Translations under genes and position numbers: made by a program
Shown here: piece after piece, positions 37,071 to 45,254 of the stretch
Numbering within the stretch: position 1 is the first letter of the stretch
Layout: each line of letters begins with the position of its first letter
Notes under the pieces: model-generated
What the model was told of the DNA's origin: nothing
Seen by the model: the letters and a program-made list of their open reading frames with translations, nothing else
Databases searched by the model: none
From: Ardenticatenaceae bacterium
GTDB lineage: Bacteria; Chloroflexota; Anaerolineae; Promineifilales; Promineifilaceae
Direction of reading: 5' to 3'
NCBI GenBank assembly: GCA_020634455.1
Contig: JACKBQ010000001.1
Coordinates: forward strand, 3,906,001-3,970,000
Length of the DNA stretch: 64,000 nt

Positions 37071-37102
37071 GGCGCGAAAAATTGGTCGGTTGGTGTTGGG
37101 CA

Positions 37103-37120
37103 ATCAACCGGTCGGTTGAT
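37103..37120. promoter_or_regulatory. Palindromic operator candidate upstream of the ABC exporter operon
   Basis: ATCAACCG-GT-CGGTTGAT, two 8-base arms with a 2-base centre, with a related half-site TTGGTCGGTTGG at 37082-37093. Such ACCGxxCGGT palindromes are typical of TetR-family sites before drug-type ABC exporters. No regulator gene is in the window. Confidence 0.5.
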
Positions 37121-37261
37121 GGATTCCCCCATGAGGTGACTAGAATAAAAAGCAGGTCATGGTGAGTCATGACCCGGCGCATGACTTCCGGCACATCTGG
37201 CAACGGCCGTTTCCCGGTACACTCGCAGCAGATTCAAAAAATTAGTCAAAGGAAGAATCCA

Positions 37262-38218
37262 ATGTCACTCATTGTTGAAGTTAACGATTTACGCAAACAG
37301 TACAACCCGCCTGAGGGCGTTACGGCCGTTCAGGGCGTCTCTTTTGCCATCAAGCAGGGCGAAATTTTTAGCTTGCTGGGGCCAAACGGTGCGGGCAAGA
37401 GCACCACCATCTCCATGCTCAGCTGCTTGCTGGCTCCGACCGGGGGCGATGCGGTGATTGATGGGCACTCCATCAAAAATGACGGCAAGCAGGTGAAGCA
37501 GGTCATCGGCGTGGTGCCGCAAGAGATTGCCCTGTATGGCACCATCAGCGCCAAGGAGAACCTGGAATTTTGGGGCAAGATGTATGGCTTGTCGGGACAA
37601 AATTTGAAGGAACGGGTAACGGCCGTTCTCGACATCGCAGGCCTCACCGACCGGGCCAATGACAAGGTAGACACCTTTTCCGGTGGCATGAAGCGGCGCA
37701 TCAACATCGCCGTGGGACTGCTGCACAATCCCAAAGTGCTGTACATGGACGAGCCAACGGTGGGCATCGACCCGCAAAGCCGCCGCCGCATTCTGGACAC
37801 AGTAAAAGAGCTCAACGCGCAGGGGCTGACGGTGCTTTACACCACCCACTACATGGAAGAAGCCGAAGAGCTTAGCGACCGAATCGGCATTATTGACCAC
37901 GGCCAGCTGATTGCCGTGGGTACGCAAGACGAGCTGACGGCAATGGTGGGCCAATACGACACGGTGCAGCTGGATGTGGGCGAAACAACCGAGGTCAACG
38001 GGACGCTCGTTTCTGATTTGGCCGCGCTGGACGGCGTACACCAGGCGGACGGCGAAGGTGAGCACGTGGTAGTGCAGGCCGAGGACGCCAATCTGGTGCT
38101 GCCCCGCATTTTGCAAACGGTGACGGAACACGGCCGTTCCATCCGCCGCCTGGAAATTCAAGAACCCAACCTGGAAGCGGTCTTTTTGCACCTGACAGGC
38201 CGCGCGTTAAGAGATTAG
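37262..38218 (+). CDS. ABC transporter ATP-binding protein (ABC-2/DRA type)
   Basis: The 318-residue ATPase has Walker A GPNGAGKST, the Q-loop (VPQEIALY), the signature FSGGMKRR, Walker B VLYMDEPTVGIDP and the H-loop TTHYMEEAEEL. A C-terminal domain (about 225-318) is typical of daunorubicin/lipid-type exporters. I chose the ATG at 37262 with AAAGGAAG upstream. It is the first gene of a three-gene exporter operon, separated from the first permease by a repeat hairpin rather than by the usual tight coupling. Confidence 0.94.
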   Translation: MSLIVEVNDLRKQYNPPEGVTAVQGVSFAIKQGEIFSLLGPNGAGKSTTISMLSCLLAPTGGDAVIDGHSIKNDGKQVKQVIGVVPQEIALYGTISAKENLEFWGKMYGLSGQNLKERVTAVLDIAGLTDRANDKVDTFSGGMKRRINIAVGLLHNPKVLYMDEPTVGIDPQSRRRILDTVKELNAQGLTVLYTTHYMEEAEELSDRIGIIDHGQLIAVGTQDELTAMVGQYDTVQLDVGETTEVNGTLVSDLAALDGVHQADGEGEHVVVQAEDANLVLPRILQTVTEHGRSIRRLEIQEPNLEAVFLHLTGRALRD

Positions 38219-38220
38219 AA

Positions 38221-38303
38221 AGTTGGCGAGTTTGCCAGTTTGCGTGTGGGCGAGTGTACGAATGAAAAACTCGCCAACTCGCTGACTCGCCACTCGCAAA
38301 CTT
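38221..38303 (+). repeat. GCAAACTCGCC-class hairpin inside the ABC operon (1)
   Basis: AGTTGGCGAGTTTGCCAG and TGGGCGAGTG are echoed in reverse complement by ACTCGCCAACTCGC and CTCGCCACTCGCAAACT. The segment fills the gap between the ATPase stop and the ribosome site of the first permease. Confidence 0.8.
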
Positions 38304-38315
38304 ACAGGAAATATC

Positions 38316-39572
38316 ATGAAAATTTGGACAATTGCCTGGAAAGATACCCTGATTCGCTTTCGGGATCGCAACGCGCTGATTTTGATGCTGCTGGCTCCGC
38401 TGGTGCTCTCCGCCATCATCGGCTCCGCTTTTGGCGGCTTCATTCGCGGCGATGATCCGGCTCCGTTTGATGCCATCCCCGTGCTGGTGGTCAACGAAGA
38501 CGCGGGCGAGCAGGGGCAGCAGTTTATCGACATTTTGACCAGCGACGACCTGGCCGACCTGCTGGTCGTCACGGAAATGAATGACTTGTCGGCAGCGCGC
38601 GAGCAAGTGCAGTTGGGGGAGGCGCGTGCGGCCGTTTTTATCCCAGAAACATTCTCAGCTTCGGTTGAGGGTGGCTCTTCGACGGGCTCAGAGACGCAAA
38701 TCCAGTTCTACGCCGACCCCGGTGCTACCCTCACGCCCAACATCGTGCGCGGCGTGGTGACGCAGATTGTGAATGGGTTTAATACGGCGGCTATATCTGT
38801 AGACCTGACTGTGAATCAGCTTACTGCGCAAGCCCCAACGCTTGGCCCGGCGATGGCCAGCCTGGGCACCGCGCTCAACAGTGAACTGGAAAGCCAAATC
38901 GGCCAAAACCAGCTCAGCCTGAGCCTGAACGATGTTTCCGTGGGCGAAGAAGAAGATAACCTGGGCGACATCAGCCCGTTTGCCTTCTTTGCGCCCAGCA
39001 TGGGCATCCTGTTCCTTATGTTTTCCATGGTGGACGGCACCCGCTCCATTTTGGAAGAGCAGAAGGGCGGCACGCTGGACCGATTAGTCAGCACGCCCAC
39101 CAGTTCGCTGGAAATTTTGCTGGGCAAGATTGGTGGCGTCTTTTTGACCGGTGCCCTGCAATTTGTGGTCTTTGTCATTGCTTCGTCGCTGCTGTTTAGC
39201 CTGAGCTGGGGCAGCTCCCCGGCAGGGTTGGCGCTGATGGTGCTGGCGGTGGTGCTGGCTTTTACCAGCCTGGGCGCATTCATCGCCGCTTTTGCGCGGG
39301 ATGCCAACCAGGCCAACATCATTGGCTCGGTGGTCACGCTGGCGTTTGCTGCGCTGGGCGGCAACTTTGTGCCAGCGCAAAACTTCCCGCCCTTTTTGGA
39401 GCAGTTGAGCAAAATCAGCATCAACCGCTGGGCGCTGGATGGCTTTTCTGACCTGACGCTGTTTGGCCTGGGGCTGAACGACGTGCTGCTGGAAGTGGGC
39501 GTTTTGCTGGGCTTGAGCCTGGTGCTGATTGGGTTGGCACTGTGGCAGTTTCAGCGGCGGATAGCGCGGTAA
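38316..39572 (+). CDS. ABC-2 type transporter permease (1)
   Basis: The 418-residue protein has a first membrane helix (about 21-41), a large extracytoplasmic domain (about 45-225) and then five helices at the C-terminus, the YhgE/ABC2_membrane_3 layout. The cytoplasmic motif EEQKGGTLDRLVSTP, before the third helix, is the ABC-2 coupling region. The ATG has AGGAA upstream. It pairs with the second permease (39675), a diverged paralogue with the same topology. The substrate could be a drug, lipid or glycan and cannot be read from sequence. Confidence 0.93.
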   Translation: MKIWTIAWKDTLIRFRDRNALILMLLAPLVLSAIIGSAFGGFIRGDDPAPFDAIPVLVVNEDAGEQGQQFIDILTSDDLADLLVVTEMNDLSAAREQVQLGEARAAVFIPETFSASVEGGSSTGSETQIQFYADPGATLTPNIVRGVVTQIVNGFNTAAISVDLTVNQLTAQAPTLGPAMASLGTALNSELESQIGQNQLSLSLNDVSVGEEEDNLGDISPFAFFAPSMGILFLMFSMVDGTRSILEEQKGGTLDRLVSTPTSSLEILLGKIGGVFLTGALQFVVFVIASSLLFSLSWGSSPAGLALMVLAVVLAFTSLGAFIAAFARDANQANIIGSVVTLAFAALGGNFVPAQNFPPFLEQLSKISINRWALDGFSDLTLFGLGLNDVLLEVGVLLGLSLVLIGLALWQFQRRIAR

Positions 39573-39573
39573 A

Positions 39574-39660
39574 AGTTTGCAAGTATGCGAGTTTGCAGGT
39601 TTGCAAGTCATGTTTGCAAATGATCACTTGCAAACTTGCCACTTGCATAATTGCAAACTG
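39574..39660 (+). repeat. GCAAACTCGCC-class hairpin inside the ABC operon (2)
   Basis: AAGTTTGCAAGTATGCGAG and GTTTGCAAGTCATG on the left face CACTTGCAAACTTGCC and GCATAATTGCAAACT on the right. It fills the gap between the two permease genes and ends just before the GGAG site. Confidence 0.8.
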
Positions 39661-39674
39661 ATTTGGAGAAAATC

Positions 39675-40904
39675 ATGTTCAAAAACACACTCGACATCAC
39701 AAAATTGTACTTAAAAACCACTTACGGCAATCGCGGGGTGTTGATCTCGCAGTTGATTATGCCGTTGGTATTTATCTTCTTGATTGGGCAGGCGATTGGC
39801 GGTTTTGGGCCGGGCGGCAGCAGTAGCACCAATGTGACCTGGACGCTGGCCGTTGCCAATGAAGACGCAGGCGAATTGGGTGCAGCGCTGGTGGATTTGC
39901 TGGACGCGGATCCAACGCTGGAAATTCTGGCGGTGTCGCCAGAGGCAATGGCCACCACCGTAGAAAACGAAGACGCAGAAGCGGGCCTGCTCATTCCAGC
40001 CAACTTCAGCGATGAATTGCAGGCTGGCCGCAGCCTGGCGCTCGATTTTTACAGTGACCCGGCTAACGTGCAGCTGGTGCAGCCGGTGGAATCGGCCGTT
40101 TTAGGGGCGATGAGCCAGCTAACCGGTTCGGTAAGCTCAGCGGCGATTTCCCGCGATGTGGCGGCGGAGTTGGGGCTGTTTGAGTTGGGGGTAGAGGAAG
40201 CGGCTTATTTTGAAACGGCCGTTACCAACGCTCAAACCCAATGGCAAACCCCACCCGTCACCATCCAGGTGAGCGAAGACGAAATCGTCACGGACAGCAG
40301 CAGCATCATTCCACAAGGCATGAACCAGTCGTCGCCGGGCATGATGGCTATGTTTGCCACCTTCGGCATGATTGGTGGGGCGGCGGTGCTCATTGAGGAG
40401 CGGCAGAGCGGCACGCTGCGCCGCCTGCTGGTGATGCCCATCAACAAGGGCAGCATCATCGTGGGCAAGATGTTGGGCATTTTGCTGGCCGGGCTGCTGC
40501 AAATGAGCTTGCTTATTGGGGTTTCGGCGCTGGCGTTTGGTGTGCCCTGGGGCAACAGCCCGGCGGCGCTCATCTTGATGGTGTTTACCTTTGCCCTGGC
40601 CATCACCAGCCTGGGCATGATGATGGCTGCGCTGACCAAAACGCTGGCTCAGGCCAACGCGCTGGGCACGGTGATTGTGCTTTCCATTTCGGCGTTGGGC
40701 GGCGCATGGTGGCCGCTGGAGATTGTGCCGGACTGGATGCAAACGTTGGGCCGCGTCTCACCGATGTCTTGGGCAATGGATGGGTTTCAGGATATTATCA
40801 CGCGCGGCCTGGGCGTAACGGCCGTTTTGCCAGAAGTCGGTGTGCTGTTGGCCTTTACCGTGGTGTTTTTGTTTGTTGGCATCTGGCGTTTTAGATACGA
40901 ATAA
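39675..40904 (+). CDS. ABC-2 type transporter permease (2)
   Basis: The 409-residue paralogue of the preceding permease has a first helix near 20-40 (LISQLIMPLVFIFLIG), an extracytoplasmic domain with the shared VANEDAGELG motif (compare VNEDAGEQG in its partner), and five C-terminal helices with EERQSGTLRRLLVMP as coupling loop. The partner gene and the ATPase imply a heterodimeric exporter. I chose the ATG at 39675 with TTTGGAG upstream. Confidence 0.93.
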   Translation: MFKNTLDITKLYLKTTYGNRGVLISQLIMPLVFIFLIGQAIGGFGPGGSSSTNVTWTLAVANEDAGELGAALVDLLDADPTLEILAVSPEAMATTVENEDAEAGLLIPANFSDELQAGRSLALDFYSDPANVQLVQPVESAVLGAMSQLTGSVSSAAISRDVAAELGLFELGVEEAAYFETAVTNAQTQWQTPPVTIQVSEDEIVTDSSSIIPQGMNQSSPGMMAMFATFGMIGGAAVLIEERQSGTLRRLLVMPINKGSIIVGKMLGILLAGLLQMSLLIGVSALAFGVPWGNSPAALILMVFTFALAITSLGMMMAALTKTLAQANALGTVIVLSISALGGAWWPLEIVPDWMQTLGRVSPMSWAMDGFQDIITRGLGVTAVLPEVGVLLAFTVVFLFVGIWRFRYE

Positions 40905-40907
40905 CAC

Positions 40908-40977
40908 AAGTTTGCAAGTGGCGAGTGGGCGAGTTTTCTTTACTTGCCACTCGCAAACTGGCAAACTCGCAAACTAA
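40908..40977 (+). repeat. GCAAACTCGCC-class hairpin between permease 2 and hisN
   Basis: AAGTTTGCAAGTGGCGAGTG and GGCGAGTTTTC on the left face ACTTGCCACTCGCAAACT and GGCAAACTCGCAAACT on the right. It ends seven bases before the next ATG, which has no other ribosome site. Confidence 0.8.
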
Positions 40978-40983
40978 AAAATT

Positions 40984-41757
40984 ATGACGAATTCCCCCAA
41001 CTACTCCTCCTTCCTCAACTTCGCCCTCGATGCGGCCTGGCAAGCCGGGCGTGTGACGCTGGGTCACTTCCAAACGGGCGTTGCTGTGCGGCGCAAGGCA
41101 GACAACACGCCGCTGACGATTGCCGACCAGCAGGCGGAGCAAAAGCTGCGGCAGCTGATCGAGCAATATTGGCCGGCGCACAACATTGTGGGGGAGGAGT
41201 ACGGCAACACGCAAAATAACTCCCCTTACACCTGGGTTTGCGATCCGATTGACGGCACCAAATCGTTTATGTGTGGGGTGCCGCTGTACGCCAATCTGGT
41301 GGCGCTGCTGTACGAAGATGAGCCGATTGTCGGCGTTATTAATTTGCCCGCGCTGAACGAGATGGTGTATGCGGTGAAAGGTGGGGGCTGCTTCTGGAAC
41401 GGCCGTCCCGCCCACGTCTCTCAAACCAAAAATCTGGCGGACGCGGTGGTGTTGCGCAGCGAAATGGAGAACCAGGCGAAATACGGCCGTCAGGCTGCTT
41501 GGCAAAAGTTGGTAGACGCCAGCTACGTGCAGCGCACCTGGGGCGACGCCTACGGCTACTCGCTTGTCGCCACCGGCCGCGCCGACGTGATGATAGACCC
41601 GATGATGGCCCTGTGGGACATCGCGCCGTTGCAGGTGATTTTGGAAGAAGCAGGCGGCACGCTCACCGATTGGCAGGGCGAGCCAACCATCCATCATGAA
41701 GAGGCGATTGCGACGAACGGGCATCTTCTGCCCGCAGTTCTGGATTTGGTCCGATAA
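40984..41757 (+). CDS. hisN: Inositol-monophosphatase-family phosphatase, histidinol-phosphatase (HisN) type
   Basis: The 257-residue protein has the metal-binding motifs GEEYG, DPIDGTKSF and the C-terminal WDIAPLQVILEEAGG. The sequence RTWGDAYGYSLVATGRADVMIDP is characteristic of the HisN branch that dephosphorylates histidinol phosphate, rather than inositol or bisphosphate-nucleotide phosphatases. No other his gene is close, so function rests on the motif. No ribosome site precedes the ATG beyond the repeat hairpin. A hairpin with T run follows at 41774. Confidence 0.8.
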   Translation: MTNSPNYSSFLNFALDAAWQAGRVTLGHFQTGVAVRRKADNTPLTIADQQAEQKLRQLIEQYWPAHNIVGEEYGNTQNNSPYTWVCDPIDGTKSFMCGVPLYANLVALLYEDEPIVGVINLPALNEMVYAVKGGGCFWNGRPAHVSQTKNLADAVVLRSEMENQAKYGRQAAWQKLVDASYVQRTWGDAYGYSLVATGRADVMIDPMMALWDIAPLQVILEEAGGTLTDWQGEPTIHHEEAIATNGHLLPAVLDLVR

Positions 41758-41773
41758 AAACCGTGCTCCGGTA

Positions 41774-41842
41774 GGGGTGAGGCGTTTGGCCTCGATCTCC
41801 CGAAAAATGGTCTAGAAACTCTCCAAACGCCTCGCCCTTTTT
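41774..41842 (+). terminator. Terminator-like hairpin after hisN
   Basis: GGGGTGAGGCGTTTGG (41774-41789) pairs with CCAAACGCCTCGCCC (41823-41837) and is followed by TTTTT. The 33-base loop is longer than in classical terminators. Confidence 0.65.
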
Positions 41843-41876
41843 ACATGGCAAACCAATTGGTTATTGTGGCATTTGC

Positions 41877-41936
41877 GCGAGGCAGGTGGTGAGGTTGTTA
41901 CGCCGAAATTTGTTGGATCGTGGCCACCTGCCTCGC
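41877..41936. repeat. GCGAGGCAGGTGG hairpin
   Basis: A perfect 13-base inverted repeat (41877-41889 and 41924-41936) with a 34-base loop. It shares the GAGGC/GCCTC word with the preceding hairpin but has no T run. Confidence 0.7.
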
Positions 41937-42043
41937 CCCTACGCCAGGATGGTTCGCATGAATTTATAGTTACCCCCAACGATTGATCCCAAAATATATT
42001 GGCTGATAAATTCAATTTATGGGTTGGGATAACGGCCGTACCA

Positions 42044-42072
42044 TTGAGCACAATTTACCCCAGGCATATACT
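42044..42072 (+). promoter_or_regulatory. Sigma-70-type promoter for the Flp pilin gene
   Basis: TTGAGC (42044-42049) and TATACT (42067-42072) are separated by exactly 17 bases, 53 bases before the pilin ATG. An ACGGCCGT copy ends a few bases upstream of the -35 box. Confidence 0.75.
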
Positions 42073-42125
42073 GTTCCTAATGATTGCCAATTATTGCCGG
42101 ATCGCACCCGGCAGGAGTAGTAGGT

Positions 42126-42854
42126 ATGCCAAAAAAATCTCCGATTTCATCTCGTAGCCAAGCAGAAGGTGGACAAGGCATCGTGGAATATGCCCTGATT
42201 TTGGTGGCAGTTGCCCTGGTTGCATTTCTGGCCTTGCGGGTCACCGGAACCACTGTTGGCGACATTTTTTGCCAGGTAACAGGCGGTGTTGGTGGCGCTT
42301 CCTGTGCTGAACCAGACGTTTGCACCATGACCTTTGACGATCCGAACGACCTTGATGATTGGACGGGCTGGGATGTGGGTCGCACGCTGGGCGTCTCGGA
42401 AGGTAAATTGTGCAACAGCGGTACCCAGTTCAACTACTTTAATGCCTGTGGCAGTACCCAACCCACTTCAGACTTTGTGGCTCATCTGGACGGTATAAAA
42501 ATTGACCCATTGGGCAATAATCTGCACCCAGGCTTTGATTTTGTGTTTCGCAGCGACGATCAGCGCCAAGGGTATCGTTTTTCATACAGTGCCAAAAGCA
42601 ATGTTGTGGTTTTTTGGAAGGGGTTGGGTTCCTCCTGGGTGCTGTTGAAACATGCCAGGGTACCCGCGGATTGGGTCGAACAGGAACTGTCATTTCAGAT
42701 CAAGGTGGAGGGAAACACGTTTACTGCCTTCAAAGACGGTGAACAAATATTGCAAACGACAGATGACGAGTATACCGAAGGTTTGTTTGGCTGGCGTAAT
42801 AAACCCGGTTCAAATTCCTGTATTGATGGCATGTCCATTCAGCCACTGCCCTAA
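42126..42854 (+). CDS. Flp-type pilin N-terminus fused to a lectin-like C-terminal domain
   Basis: The 242-residue protein begins with a short basic leader ending in G16, followed by QGIVEY and a single hydrophobic helix (ALILVAVALVAFLALRV). This matches the prepilin-peptidase site of Flp pilins, G^XXXXEY with Glu at +5. Flp pilins are usually 50-80 residues. Here about 190 more residues follow, including cysteines and a beta-rich domain (MTFDDPNDLDDWTGWD, GFDFVFRSDDQRQGYRF, NTFTAFKDGEQI, GLFGWRNK) that reads like a concanavalin/LamG-type jelly roll. An adhesive minor pilin or pseudopilin is inference. The ATG has AGGAG upstream and a good promoter. Confidence 0.82.
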   Translation: MPKKSPISSRSQAEGGQGIVEYALILVAVALVAFLALRVTGTTVGDIFCQVTGGVGGASCAEPDVCTMTFDDPNDLDDWTGWDVGRTLGVSEGKLCNSGTQFNYFNACGSTQPTSDFVAHLDGIKIDPLGNNLHPGFDFVFRSDDQRQGYRFSYSAKSNVVVFWKGLGSSWVLLKHARVPADWVEQELSFQIKVEGNTFTAFKDGEQILQTTDDEYTEGLFGWRNKPGSNSCIDGMSIQPLP

Positions 42855-42921
42855 TTTACGAGCAGAATAGCTGTCTGGGTACTTGTTCAGTTATGGCAAG
42901 TTTGATACACTGCCAACCATC

Positions 42922-45171
42922 ATGATGAGACGGTGGCGTTGGGTCTTTTTACTGCTGTTAGGTGTACTGTTGACAGCTCTGTTTGGGGCGGGGCGGCCAA
43001 CGGCCGTTCTCAGCCAAACCGTCTCCGGCGAAGGAGAAGCCCACATCTACGGCAACCTCCAGCTAGACCTGCTGCTTTCTGCCTCCGCTGGCCAGCCCGG
43101 CGATACCCTAGACCTCACCGTTACCCTCACCAACCATTCGCAAGCAACCGTTTCCCCCAGTATTGATTTACAACTGCCGCCCGGCGTGCATCCGGCCAAT
43201 ATGTTCTTCCCCGCCGGATTGTCACTTAATTTGCAGGCGGGTACGCTGGATTGGCTACCCGTTACCCTGGCCAACGGCGGCGTGAACACCTTCACCCTGC
43301 CGCTCCGCCTGGAAACGGCCGAAATTAACCAACCCACCCAGCAAATCACCGCTACCCTGCGCCACAATGAACTGGAAGAAACGGCCGCTGCCGCTCTTTG
43401 GATTGGGGTGCCGCCGCAGATTAGCAGCGTCATCAGCCCGCCGCAAGTCGCCGTGGGGCAGCCGTTCCAGCTTCACGCTGTAGCTGCTGGCTCTGGCCCA
43501 TTTAAGCAAACCTGGTTTTTGGGTGACGGCCGTCGCGTGGAAACCACCGACCCCGTGGTGCTGTTCTCGGCGGCGGGCATTTATGACGTACAGGTAGAGG
43601 TGAGTAATTTGGTGGGAACGGCCGTACAGCGCCACACCATCTCCGTCGTGCCCCATCCTGCGGCCCAATTTAGCGTCAGCGATGCCACCGCCGGGGTAGG
43701 GCAAGCCATTACCTTCATCAATCAGAGCGGTGGCGCAGGCCGGCTGGCTTACAATTGGAACTTTGGCGACGGCACGACTGCCACTGAGGCGACGCCCAAC
43801 CACGCCTACGCCGCGCCCGGCACCTATTTGGTGCACCTCACCGTGCAAAACAGCTTTGGTCAATCCGAGGCATATTGGCCTGTGACCGTTGGCTTGCCGC
43901 CTGCGGCCGATCTCATCGTGCCAGAGCGGGTGAAGGCAGGCGAACCGTTCCAAGTGCAAGGCATTGGCGACGCTTCCATCAATCGCTTCGAGTGGAGCAT
44001 GGGCGACGGCCAATCATTGCAAGGGGCGCTGGTGCAGCACAGCTATAACCGCACGGGCGACATGTACGTGACGCTGGTGGCCAGCAACGAGTTTGGCAGT
44101 ACGCAAATCGGCCGTTGGCTCACCGTAGACCCCGGCTCGCTGCGCCTTTACCTGCCGCTTATTTTGAATTTGCTGGGGCAAGGTGTGGAACCTGCGCCAG
44201 AGGCAGCTCTGAACCCCGATTTGCCCGATGTGGCCCTGGATGAGCTATTTATCATGCGCCCGATGGCCGTGCCGCTGGGAAGTTCCCCGGCGGAACAGCT
44301 CTTGCTTTACATCAATGAAGCACGACGTCAGTTTAATCTGGCTCCGCTTAATTTGGTGCCGCAGCTCAGTGCTGCCGCCCAGGAACATACCTTCGATATG
44401 GCCCGATTTGCTTACACGGGCCACACCGGGGCCGATGGCTCCACGCCCGCCGAGCGGCTGATTCAGTTTGGCTACGGCGCGGGCTACGCGGGCGAGGCGA
44501 CTGCCTGGGGCTTTGAATATCCGCATCAGGCAGTGGAATTTTGGGTGAACAGCCCGGCCCATCGCCGCATCATTTTGAATGCCAACGCGACTGATGTGGG
44601 TGTGGGTTACTCGGTTGATTTTAACGCGCCTAGCGTCTGGTACTGGACGGCCGAATTTGGCAATCAGTTTGCTGGCCCCACCGCACCCACGCTGCGGGTG
44701 CAGGAACCCGCGCCGGAATTTGAGACAATGGTCACCAGTCTGGTGAACTTTAGCTGGAACTGGCCCGCGCCGCTGGCGGCTGGCGAACGCTTCGTGCTTT
44801 ACTTGCAAACCAATCGGGGGGATTATCCCGTAGCCACCATCACCCAGCCAACGCTTGGCACGCGCTACTCGATTCAGCTGGCAGCCAACGATTTGCGGAG
44901 CGGCAATGCCCGCTTGCAGGTGAATCCAGGTCATTACAATTGGCAATTGCGTCTGGAAAATGGTGGCGTCATCGTGCAAAGTGACGTGCGTCCTATCACC
45001 TTCACCGTTGATCCAAACGCGCCAACGCCGACGCCGTCGCCAACGGCCGTTTCCCCCACACCCACTTTTGAACCGACTGCAACGCCAACGGCCGTTCTGC
45101 CCCAAAGTACGCCGCTGCCACCTACGCCCACCTCGCCCCCGCCGCTCATTACGGCCACGCCGAGCGGGTAG
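42922..45171 (+). CDS. Secreted PKD-repeat and CAP-domain protein
   Basis: About 749 residues from the ATG at 42922 (or 42925). The earlier in-frame start is TTG and unlikely. A signal peptide (MRRWRWVFLLLLGVLLTALFG) is followed by a DUF11-like stalk and an Ig-like region. Three PKD domains follow (FLGDGRRVE, NFGDGTTATEATPNHAYAAPGTYLVHL, SMGDGQSLQG). Then come the phrase LRLYLPLILN, a CAP domain (YINEARRQFNLAPLNLVPQL, YTGHTGADGSTPAERL, NSPAHRRIILN, WTAEFGNQF), an Ig-like domain and a Pro/Thr-rich tail. It has no obvious anchor. Surface adhesion is plausible; the enzymatic role of CAP is unknown. It may be co-transcribed with the pilin gene 67 bases upstream. Confidence 0.88.
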   Translation: MMRRWRWVFLLLLGVLLTALFGAGRPTAVLSQTVSGEGEAHIYGNLQLDLLLSASAGQPGDTLDLTVTLTNHSQATVSPSIDLQLPPGVHPANMFFPAGLSLNLQAGTLDWLPVTLANGGVNTFTLPLRLETAEINQPTQQITATLRHNELEETAAAALWIGVPPQISSVISPPQVAVGQPFQLHAVAAGSGPFKQTWFLGDGRRVETTDPVVLFSAAGIYDVQVEVSNLVGTAVQRHTISVVPHPAAQFSVSDATAGVGQAITFINQSGGAGRLAYNWNFGDGTTATEATPNHAYAAPGTYLVHLTVQNSFGQSEAYWPVTVGLPPAADLIVPERVKAGEPFQVQGIGDASINRFEWSMGDGQSLQGALVQHSYNRTGDMYVTLVASNEFGSTQIGRWLTVDPGSLRLYLPLILNLLGQGVEPAPEAALNPDLPDVALDELFIMRPMAVPLGSSPAEQLLLYINEARRQFNLAPLNLVPQLSAAAQEHTFDMARFAYTGHTGADGSTPAERLIQFGYGAGYAGEATAWGFEYPHQAVEFWVNSPAHRRIILNANATDVGVGYSVDFNAPSVWYWTAEFGNQFAGPTAPTLRVQEPAPEFETMVTSLVNFSWNWPAPLAAGERFVLYLQTNRGDYPVATITQPTLGTRYSIQLAANDLRSGNARLQVNPGHYNWQLRLENGGVIVQSDVRPITFTVDPNAPTPTPSPTAVSPTPTFEPTATPTAVLPQSTPLPPTPTSPPPLITATPSG

Positions 45172-45172
45172 G

Positions 45173-45243
45173 GGCGAGTTTGCGAGTCTGCCAGAAGCGA
45201 GTAAAGACTCGCAAACTGGCCACTGGCAAACTCGCAAACTCAA
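45173..45243 (+). repeat. GCAAACTCGCC-class hairpin before the sulfurtransferase gene
   Basis: GCGAGTTTGCGAGTCTGCCAG and AGCGAGTAAAG on the left face GACTCGCAAACTGGCC and TGGCAAACTCGCAAACT on the right. It ends just before the AAAGGAA ribosome site. Confidence 0.78.
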
Positions 45244-45254
45244 AGGAAAACCGC

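Larger units (their letters stand above)
41758..42125. other. Spacer between hisN and the Flp pilin gene (two hairpins and a promoter)
   Basis: 368 bases with no supported gene. It holds a terminator-like hairpin (41774-41842), a second perfect hairpin (41877-41936), one ACGGCCGT copy at about 42032 and the pilin promoter, all listed separately. Confidence 0.7.

Noticed and set aside
38221..40977. CRISPR array
   Set aside because: The repeated words form hairpins between genes; there are no equal-length repeats with unique spacers and no cas gene.
42883..42921. TTG start for the PKD-CAP protein
   Set aside because: No ribosome site; the signal peptide begins naturally at the ATGs at 42922/42925.
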